64,000 bases of DNA from Streptomyces sp. KL109B (GTDB taxonomy: Bacteria > Actinomycetota > Actinomycetes > Streptomycetales > Streptomycetaceae), in assembly GCF_030766935.1 (NCBI RefSeq), contig NZ_JASERL010000001.1:868001-932000 (forward strand), in the 5' to 3' direction. Position 1 is the stretch's first letter. Each line of letters starts with the position of its first letter. Under the pieces are notes generated by a model. It ran no database searches. It saw only the letters and a program-made list of their open reading frames with translations, and was not told where the DNA came from. Below are positions 57,758 to 64,000 of the stretch, in pieces. A program made the translations under genes and the position numbers.

Positions 57758-59214
57758 ACAGCACCATGGTCATCACGGTCCTCGGCATCGTCGCCATCGC
57801 GGCGGTCGGCGTCACGGGCCGCCGCGCGCCCAGCAAGGAACTGGGGGAGTGGACCGTCGCCAAGCGCGGCTTCTCCACCTTCACCACCTGGTTCCTCCAG
57901 GCCGGGGAGGCCTTCACCACCTTCAGCTTCCTCGGCCTCGCGGGCATCGCCTTCGGCGGCGGCGTCGCCGCGTCCTTCGCGGTCTGCTACCTCGCCATCA
58001 ACTTCGTCCTCCAGTACTTCACCGCGCCCCGCATGCGCCAACTCGGCCAGCGCGGCGGCTACTTGACACAGGCCGACTTCTTCGTCGACCGCTACGGCAG
58101 CCCGCTGCTCGGCAAGGTCGTCGCCGTCGTCGGCGCGGTCTTCCTCCTGCCGTACCTGCAACTGCAGATCACCGGGCTCGGCATGATCGTGCAGCTCGCC
58201 ACCGGCAGCCACACCGGTGGCAACCTGAGCATGGTGCTCGCCACCGTCCTGACCGTCGTCTTCGTCCTGTGGTCCGGCATCCGAGGCATCGCGCGGGTCG
58301 CGTACCTCAAGGACGCGCTGATGATCATCGGCCTCGTGGTCCTGATCGCGGGCGTCGCGCTCTCGGTCAACGGCGGCATCGGCGGCCTCTTCGACACCCT
58401 CCGCACCAGCCACCCCCAGCTCCTGACGCTCGATCAAGAGGGCTACGACGGCACCTTCTTCGTCACCGCCGTCATCATCTCCGGCATCGGCGGCGGCCTC
58501 GGCACCATGGCCCACCTGTGGCCGCCGGTGCTCGCCGCCCGCAGCGGCCGCGTGCTGCGCTCCAACGCGATCTGGCTGCCCCTCTACCAGATCGCCCTCG
58601 GCATCCCGATCGTCATCGGCTTCGCCGGGGTCCTGCTCGCGAAGAAGGGCACCGAACCCAACGGCGTCGCCCTCACCCTCGCCGGACAGACCCTGCCGGG
58701 CTGGCTCGTCGGCCTGGTCGCGGTCGCCGCGGCCTCCGCCGCGATGGTGCCGTCCGCTGCCATCGTCGTCGGCATCTCCAGCCTGCTCTCCCGCAACCTG
58801 CTGAGCGTCCGCAACGAGCGCACCCAACTGCGCACCAACCACGTGTGCGTGGTGCTCGCGGCGGGCCTCGCCCTCGTCCTCGGCCTGACCCGCCCCGGCC
58901 TCCTCTCCGACCTGCTCCTGCTCACGTACGGCGGCCTGACCCAGTTGGCGCCCGCGATCGTGATGGGCCTGGCGAAGAAGGTGAAGCTGGGCGCGGTCCC
59001 GGCCCTCGTCGGCATCCTGACCGGCGTCGCGGTGCTCGCGTGGCTGACGTTCGGCTCCGTCGACGTGGGAACCGTGGACACCGGCCTGATCGCGCTCGCC
59101 GTCAACATCGTGGTCACGACCGGCGCCCAGCTCCTGCTCCGCCGGCGCCCTCAGGACACGGTCAACTCGCCGACGGAGCCCGCCGATTCACCGGTCTCGG
59201 TGAGCCGCACGTAA
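57754..59214 (+). CDS. Sodium:solute symporter (SSS family)
   Basis: A 486-aa symporter with about 13 hydrophobic helices. The first cytoplasmic segment is RRAPSKELGEWTVAKRGFSTFTTWFLQAGEAFTTFSFLG, typical of SSS members using Na+ to import organic acids, amino acids or amides. It is coupled to the DUF3311 gene. Its last 64 nt overlap the 3' end of the convergent GH65 gene. Confidence 0.92.
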   Translation: MNSTMVITVLGIVAIAAVGVTGRRAPSKELGEWTVAKRGFSTFTTWFLQAGEAFTTFSFLGLAGIAFGGGVAASFAVCYLAINFVLQYFTAPRMRQLGQRGGYLTQADFFVDRYGSPLLGKVVAVVGAVFLLPYLQLQITGLGMIVQLATGSHTGGNLSMVLATVLTVVFVLWSGIRGIARVAYLKDALMIIGLVVLIAGVALSVNGGIGGLFDTLRTSHPQLLTLDQEGYDGTFFVTAVIISGIGGGLGTMAHLWPPVLAARSGRVLRSNAIWLPLYQIALGIPIVIGFAGVLLAKKGTEPNGVALTLAGQTLPGWLVGLVAVAAASAAMVPSAAIVVGISSLLSRNLLSVRNERTQLRTNHVCVVLAAGLALVLGLTRPGLLSDLLLLTYGGLTQLAPAIVMGLAKKVKLGAVPALVGILTGVAVLAWLTFGSVDVGTVDTGLIALAVNIVVTTGAQLLLRRRPQDTVNSPTEPADSPVSVSRT

Positions 59215-61775
59215 CGCCCGACCGTCGCCTCGTCGAACGGCTTCCAGTGCTCACCGTCGGGCGACGTGTCGACCCGGTACTCCTTCGTCCCGGTCACCTC
59301 CACCCGGTTCACGGGCCGTACGCCGCCCAGATCCACGGTGAGCGTGGCGCCCGGCTTCGCGGGGTGCCAGGTGGTGGCCGGGTTGCCGTCGACGGCCGCG
59401 CCCGCGTACTGCCCCGGGTCCTCGGACGTGGCTTTCGCCGGCCTGCAACGGGCGAGGTCGGTGGTCGGTTCGCGGTCGGGCCGCCGGGTGGGGAGCGTGA
59501 CCCCGGCGCCGGTCACGGCCTCGCGCCCGCCCGGCGTCTCGACGGCGAAGGGCGCGCCCCGGGTGAGCCGCACGTCGGTCGTCTCCGGCCCGATCGCGAC
59601 GTCGTACGTCCGCCCCCGCCACCGCAGCCCCTTGACCTTGACGCCCTCCTTCAACTGCGGCGGCAGCATCGGATCGAGCCGCACGGCGTCCCCGTCGGTC
59701 AGCCGCATCCCGGTCAGCCCATGCGTGAACACCTGCAGAAACCCGCCCTTCCCGGTCAGGAAGTCCTGCGCGGGCGTCCCCGCGAGCTCGTCCCCGGCCC
59801 CCGCCTTCTCGCCCCGCGACTCCGAGAACGTACCGAACGGCCCCCGGAAGAACGGCCGCGAGGCCCGCTCCAGATACGTGTACGTCGAGCACCCCGGCTC
59901 ACCGATCTTCGCGGCGGCGACCGCGTGCACGGAGTCCGTCATCGCAGGTCCGTCGCGGTCGGTGTGCGCCGCGTAATAGTCGAGCGTCGCGGCGGCCGCC
60001 CCCTTCGGCATCGGCTTCCAGTCCAGCGGATACAGCAACAGCACGGCGTCCGCCTGCTTGATGTCCGCGCCCTTGTCGATGTCGTAACCGGCGTACTGCG
60101 GAAAGACCTTGCGGTCCCTGTCGTACGGAATCCGGAGCCGGTCCGCGATCCGCTCCCAGCGGCCGGGCGCCCGCTCGCCGACCAGCTCGGCGGCCTTGGT
60201 GGCATTGCGCAGCGCGGTGGCGGCGACGGCATTGGTGTAGACGCCGTCGTCGACGCCGTTGCTGTACTCGTCCGGCCCCGCGACGTCCTTGATGGAGTAC
60301 GAGCCGTCACTCTCATTCGGTGTGACCCGTGAACTCCAGTACGCGGCAAGCCCCTTGAGCAGCGGCCACCCCCGCTCGCGCAACCAGTGACGATCGCCGG
60401 TGGCCTGGTAGCGCTGCCAGGCCGCGAGCGCGATATCGCCCATGAGGTGATTCTGGGTGACGCAGTGCGGCGGATCCCAGCTCTGGCACTCCTTCCACAA
60501 CGAGCCCGAACTGGCGCTGGTCCAGGGGTACATGAGCCCCTTCTGCCCGGTCTTGAGCGCGTTCTCGGCGGCGGCGCCCCGCGTCCGGTACCGGTACTCG
60601 AGCACCGGGTCGGCCAGCTCGGGCCGGGTGGCGAGCAACGAGGGATACATCCACGTCTCGGCGTCCCAGAACACCATTCCGGCGTAGTTGTCACTGCTCA
60701 GCCCGGTGGGTGCGAGGCTGTCGCGAGCCCCGGGCCGCAGCGAGGAGAGCAGCCCGTACTGGGAGGCGCGCAACCGCTTCTGCAACTCCGGCCGCCCCGG
60801 AGTCTCGATGTCGGCGTCCCACAACTCCCGCCAGGCGGCGTCATGTTGACGTCGCATCGCATCCCACCCGACGGCCGCGGCCCGCTTGGACGCGCGCACG
60901 GCATCGGCCCGCGGACGCTTCGACGTGAGTCCGGTGTCGACGCCCACGAACTTGCTGACGTCGTACGTCCGCCCTCCCTCGACCCGGAAGTCGGCGGACT
61001 GCCGGCTGCCGAGGCCGCCCTCGTCCCGGCGGGCGGTGTGGGTGCGGCCGGGGGAGCGGAGGGTGGAGGCGACGGCGCCCTCGGTCCCGGACCCGTCGGT
61101 ACGGAAGCCGACGGCGGTGGTGCGCTTGCCCGCGGGGCCGCTGCCGGTGCCGGTGATCCGGCGGGCGCCGCGCTCGTCGATCCGGTCGGTGACGGTGACG
61201 TCCCCCGACCAATGGGGCGTCACGCGCAGCCGTACGGCGCCGACATGCGGATCCGCCCGGTCGGCGAGCACCTCGTACGTGAGGTCGGTGCGCTCCCCGT
61301 CCCGGTGCACCCACGTGACCTCGGTCCGGACGACGCCGCACCGCATGTCGAGGGTCTGCCGGTATCCCGTGGTCCGGCTCCGCGGCCCGTACGTCTCGCC
61401 GCGCGCCCGCACGTCGAGACCGGTCCAGTTGGGGAGCGCGGCGACGGCCTCCCGGTGCGCGGTGTTCTTGGGCCCCCGCCCGTAGAGCCCCGACACGAAG
61501 GCCCCGTCGTACGGCGCCGTATAGAGCGGCCACCCCGTCTTGGCCCCCTCACCCCCGGTCCTCGCGTACCCGGACCCGCCGGGCGGCACCCGCACACCGA
61601 GATACCCGTTGCCCGCGTAGGCGTGGTACGGGCTGTCCGGTTCGGCCTTCCGGGTGCTCAGACTCCACCCGGAACCACCGCACTTGGGCACGGCGTCCGG
61701 TGCCGCCTGGGCGGTCGGGGTGAGGGAGGCGCCGACGGTGAGTGCGGCGAGAGCGACGAGCTGCGCTGGCTTCAT
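59151..61775 (-). CDS. Secreted GH65 glycoside hydrolase with C-terminal discoidin-like domain
   Basis: An 874-aa protein. It has a signal peptide (MKPAQLVALAALTVGASLTP, cleavage near AQA-A), an N-terminal super-sandwich domain, and an (alpha/alpha)6 barrel with FWDAETWMYPSLL and GPDEYSNGVDDGVYTNA holding the catalytic Glu. GKGGFLQVFTHGLTG follows, as in acid trehalase-type GH65 enzymes. The last 130 residues (CRPAKATSEDPGQYAGAAVD, DLGGVRPVNRVEV) look like an F5/8-type-C/CBM32 domain. It probably cleaves an alpha-glucobiose such as trehalose or kojibiose outside the cell. ATG 61775 has a poor ribosome site. Confidence 0.88.
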   Translation of the reverse strand: MKPAQLVALAALTVGASLTPTAQAAPDAVPKCGGSGWSLSTRKAEPDSPYHAYAGNGYLGVRVPPGGSGYARTGGEGAKTGWPLYTAPYDGAFVSGLYGRGPKNTAHREAVAALPNWTGLDVRARGETYGPRSRTTGYRQTLDMRCGVVRTEVTWVHRDGERTDLTYEVLADRADPHVGAVRLRVTPHWSGDVTVTDRIDERGARRITGTGSGPAGKRTTAVGFRTDGSGTEGAVASTLRSPGRTHTARRDEGGLGSRQSADFRVEGGRTYDVSKFVGVDTGLTSKRPRADAVRASKRAAAVGWDAMRRQHDAAWRELWDADIETPGRPELQKRLRASQYGLLSSLRPGARDSLAPTGLSSDNYAGMVFWDAETWMYPSLLATRPELADPVLEYRYRTRGAAAENALKTGQKGLMYPWTSASSGSLWKECQSWDPPHCVTQNHLMGDIALAAWQRYQATGDRHWLRERGWPLLKGLAAYWSSRVTPNESDGSYSIKDVAGPDEYSNGVDDGVYTNAVAATALRNATKAAELVGERAPGRWERIADRLRIPYDRDRKVFPQYAGYDIDKGADIKQADAVLLLYPLDWKPMPKGAAAATLDYYAAHTDRDGPAMTDSVHAVAAAKIGEPGCSTYTYLERASRPFFRGPFGTFSESRGEKAGAGDELAGTPAQDFLTGKGGFLQVFTHGLTGMRLTDGDAVRLDPMLPPQLKEGVKVKGLRWRGRTYDVAIGPETTDVRLTRGAPFAVETPGGREAVTGAGVTLPTRRPDREPTTDLARCRPAKATSEDPGQYAGAAVDGNPATTWHPAKPGATLTVDLGGVRPVNRVEVTGTKEYRVDTSPDGEHWKPFDEATVGRYVRLTETGESAGSVGELTVS

Positions 61776-61837
61776 GGGGAGAGCGTGGTCCGCGACCCCC
61801 CACCCCCGTCGGACGCGCGCCGCCAAACCGCCCAAGG

Positions 61838-61910
61838 TGACGCACTATCCAGGCCATGGCGTACGCACACTCGAATCATGGGCCGATGTGTGAATGACGC
61901 ACTACCTGGG
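61838..61910. promoter_or_regulatory. Direct repeats TGACGCACTA upstream of the GH65 gene
   Basis: TGACGCACTATCCAGG at 61838 and TGACGCACTACCTGGG at 61895, 57 bp apart, in the 273-bp divergent gap between the GH65 and GntR genes. They may be operators for the adjacent GntR regulator or another factor. Nothing else is recognised in the gap. Confidence 0.35.
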
Positions 61911-62048
61911 CAAAGTCGCTGCGTAAAGGCCCCTGACCTCGGAAGTCATCACATCGAGTGATTCTTTGGCCTTTGCTTGCACCCCTGAACCCACGGTTGC
62001 CACGCTGTTGCTGTCTGTCAATCTGATGGGGATCTGAGGGGACAACCA

Positions 62049-62801
62049 GTGACATTCGGTGAGCAGCCGGCGTATCTCCGCGTTGCGGGCGACCTCCGCA
62101 AGAAGATCGTCAGTGGTTCGCTGCCGCCGCACACCCGCCTCCCCTCACAGGCCAAGATCCGCGAGGAGTACGGGGTTTCGGACACGGTGGCCCTGGAGGC
62201 CCGCAAGGTCCTCATGGCGGAGGGCCTCGTCGAGGGCCGCTCCGGTTCGGGGACGTATGTGCGCGAGCTTCCCGTGCCGCGCCGCGTCGCCCGCTCCGGA
62301 TACCGGCCGAGCAGCGGCTCCACCCCGTTCCGGCAGGAGCAGGGCGACCCGGACTCGCGCGGCACCTGGGACTCGCGCAGCGAGCAGACCGAGGCGGTCG
62401 CCGCCGTCGCCGAGCGGCTCGCGATCCGCGCGGGCGACCGCGTGATGCGCACCAAGTACGTGTACCGGGACGCGGGGGAGGCGATGATGCTCGCGACCTC
62501 CTGGGAGCCGCTCGCCGTGACCGGCCGCACCCCCGTGATGCTCCCCGAGGAGGGCCCGCTCGGCGGCTGCGGCGTCGTCGAGCGCATGGCGGCGATCGAC
62601 GTGATCGTGGACAACGTGACGGAGGAAGTCGCCGCCCGCCCCGGCCTCGCCGAGGAGTTGAGCGCGCTCGGCGGGGTGCCCGGCCATGTCGTCCTCGTCA
62701 TCCACCGCACCTTCTTCGCGTCCGGCAGACCGGTGGAGACGGCCGACGTGGTGGTGCCCGCGGACCGCTACCGCATCGCATACCACCTGCCGGTGAAGTG
62801 A
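62049..62801 (+). CDS. GntR-family regulator, HutC/UTRA type
   Basis: A 250-aa regulator: N-terminal winged HTH (YLRVAGDLRKKIVSGSLPPHTRLPSQAKIREEYGVSDTVALEA pattern) and a UTRA ligand domain (EQTEAVAAVAERLAIRAGDRVMRTKYVY, DNVTEEVAARPGLAEELSAL). The start is GTG 62049 after GAGGGGA. It lies between the GH65 gene (divergent) and the NCS1 permease gene (downstream, same strand) and may control either. UTRA domains usually bind small sugars or histidine-like ligands. Confidence 0.88.
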   Translation: MTFGEQPAYLRVAGDLRKKIVSGSLPPHTRLPSQAKIREEYGVSDTVALEARKVLMAEGLVEGRSGSGTYVRELPVPRRVARSGYRPSSGSTPFRQEQGDPDSRGTWDSRSEQTEAVAAVAERLAIRAGDRVMRTKYVYRDAGEAMMLATSWEPLAVTGRTPVMLPEEGPLGGCGVVERMAAIDVIVDNVTEEVAARPGLAEELSALGGVPGHVVLVIHRTFFASGRPVETADVVVPADRYRIAYHLPVK

Positions 62802-62945
62802 CGGGCCGCGCCCGATACCCGGCGCGGTCCGTCCGGGCCGTGTGATCGGGAGTTAACCGCGCCCCGACTCCCGTAACAGGCAGGCAATCGCCGCCTGCCC
62901 CGCGTTGTCATGTACGGCTCCTAACTTCGCCCTCCGTACGCAGTT

Positions 62946-62953
62946 GGTATACC
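62946..62953. promoter_or_regulatory. GGTATACC palindrome upstream of the terminal permease gene
   Basis: A short perfect palindrome, TTGGTATACCG, 26 bp before the permease start codon and downstream of the GntR gene. GntR/HutC sites are often of this form, but eight bases are too few to be sure. Confidence 0.3.
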
Positions 62954-62978
62954 GCCGACGGAGGAACGGGTAGCCGCC

Positions 62979-64000
62979 ATGACCGAGACCGCCGTACCCC
63001 ACGCAGACCGGGCGACCGGGTCACCCGCAGGACCGCCCGACGGGCAGCCCCCGAAGCGAAGTTACGCGAGGCTCGCCGCCGACGAATCCCGCGAGGACTA
63101 CTCGCTGCGCTACGCCCCGCACTCCTACCGGCGCTGGTCGCCGACCATGGTCGCCTCCACCGCGCTCGGCGGCATCGCCTACCTCGCCGACTTCGCGATC
63201 GGCGCGTCCATCGTCTTCACGTACGGCTTCACCAGCGGCCTCGCCTCGATCCTGTGCGCGGCGACCATCATCTTCACCACCGGCATCCCGATCGCCCGGG
63301 CCTGCGCCAAGTACGGCCTGGACATGGACCTCATCACGCGCGGCGCGGGCTTCGGCTACTTCGGCTCGACGCTCACGTCCCTCATCTACGCCTCGTTCAC
63401 CTTCATCTTCTTCGCGCTCGAAGGCTCGATCATGGCGCAGGCGATGCACGAGGTCGTCGGACTCCCGCTGCCCATCGGGTACTTGGTGACCACGCTCATC
63501 GTGATCCCGATCGTGTTCCGCGGCATGGGCGCGCTGGCGAAGGTGCAGGCGTGGACGCAGCCGATCTGGCTGATCGGCCTCGTCCTGCCCTTCCTGATCC
63601 TGCTCTTCCATTCCCCCGCCTCCTTCGGCGAGTTCACGCACTTCGGCGGCACCGAGGGCGCGGGCAGCGGCTTCTCATGGATCGGCTTCGGGCTCGGCAC
63701 CGGCGTCGCGCTCTCGCTCATCGCGCAGATCGGCGAGCAGGCCGACTACCTGCGCTTCATGCCGGCCAAGACCGAGACGAACCGGAAGCGGTGGAATCTG
63801 GCCGTTCTCGCCGCCGGACCCGGCTGGGTCGTCATCGGCGCCGCCAAGCAGCTCGGCGGCGCGCTCCTCGCCTTCGTAGCGCTCGAAGCCGTCGGCAAGA
63901 CGCACGCGCTCGAACCCATCGCGCCGCAGGTCGAGGCGCTCAAGCCGTGGCTCGGCCCGGTCGCGCTGCCGGCCGCCGCGCTCTTCGTCGTGGTCTCCCA
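62979..64000 (+). CDS. NCS1-family permease, 3' end outside window
   Basis: Purine-cytosine permease-like transporter; 340 residues are visible. The N-terminal ESREDYSLRYAPHSYRRWSPTMVASTALGG and repeated hydrophobic helices (FAIGASIVFTYGFTSGLASI, TRGAGFGYFGSTLTSLIYASF) match the family. An IAQIGEQADYLRFMP segment is typical of long actinobacterial members. GGAGGAACGGG precedes ATG 62979. Follows the GntR gene, which probably regulates it. It is distinct in sequence from the NCS1 permease at 46762. Confidence 0.87.
   Translation, partial: MTETAVPHADRATGSPAGPPDGQPPKRSYARLAADESREDYSLRYAPHSYRRWSPTMVASTALGGIAYLADFAIGASIVFTYGFTSGLASILCAATIIFTTGIPIARACAKYGLDMDLITRGAGFGYFGSTLTSLIYASFTFIFFALEGSIMAQAMHEVVGLPLPIGYLVTTLIVIPIVFRGMGALAKVQAWTQPIWLIGLVLPFLILLFHSPASFGEFTHFGGTEGAGSGFSWIGFGLGTGVALSLIAQIGEQADYLRFMPAKTETNRKRWNLAVLAAGPGWVVIGAAKQLGGALLAFVALEAVGKTHALEPIAPQVEALKPWLGPVALPAAALFVVVS

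Noticed and set aside
59151..61775. Reading the GH65 enzyme as part of the amide catabolic island
   Set aside because: It has its own signal peptide, a divergent GntR neighbour and carbohydrate-type domains, and is transcribed towards the island.

Overview
The window is GC-rich actinomycete DNA, almost certainly from a Streptomyces. The evidence is very high third-position GC, GTG starts, AfsA/ArpA-type butyrolactone genes, DegT aminotransferases and many GntR/TetR/LysR regulators. It is densely coded: no stretch of more than 300 bp lacks a gene. I see no rRNA, tRNA, IS element, phage gene or CRISPR array.

Region 1 (1 to about 39.7 kb) reads as one biosynthetic gene cluster, open at its left end. 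A leftward operon (9482 to 1) encodes a UDP-sugar dehydrogenase, TrpD-C-B-A, two DegT aminotransferases, a TIM-barrel sugar isomerase and an M20 amidohydrolase. Nearly every junction is a 1-8 nt overlap. Next come a MocR/PdxR regulator, a NarL-type two-component pair and an Sfp-type PPTase. A rightward operon (13.9-28.5 kb) encodes a UbiA prenyltransferase, a malonyl transacylase, an MFS exporter, KASIII, ACP, KASII, an acyl-CoA dehydrogenase-like enzyme, a second ACP, a C-A-PCP-TE NRPS with a glycine-like code, an SRPBCC protein and a second ketosynthase that has lost one active-site His. A strong hairpin follows. Then come PurU and, leftward, an EamA exporter, an AMP-ligase and an Orn/Lys/Arg-decarboxylase fold enzyme. 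A flavin monooxygenase-like protein follows.

The right flank of the cluster is a butyrolactone signalling locus: AfsA, a stand-alone LysR DNA-binding domain, a HAD phosphatase, a canonical receptor and a receptor-like protein lacking the ligand-binding Trp. Three sites sharing ACCT-N6-AGGT lie upstream of the prenyltransferase/assembly-line operon, the decarboxylase operon and the afsA/receptor pair. This suggests that one butyrolactone receptor gates the whole pathway. My best inference for the product is an acylated glycine unit joined to a tryptophan- or indole-derived and possibly aminosugar- and prenyl-decorated part. I cannot name the compound.

Region 2 (39.9-59.2 kb) is catabolic. One leftward set is an NCS1 permease, aldehyde dehydrogenase, M20 hydrolase and class III aminotransferase, then a terminator and an APC permease, with a divergent TetR. 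A second set is flavin monooxygenase, RidA, DUF1028, M20D amidohydrolase and MHS transporter. Opposite it lie an Lrp-family regulator, an amidase, a DUF3311 protein and an SSS symporter. Together these look like uptake and hydrolysis of amides or N-acylated amines and disposal of the amine part.

Region 3 (59.2-64 kb) holds a secreted GH65 enzyme with a C-terminal discoidin-like domain, a GntR/UTRA regulator and the start of another NCS1 permease cut by the window edge. Short in-register tandem duplications (12-19 bp units) recur through the window, often at gene ends or start codons.
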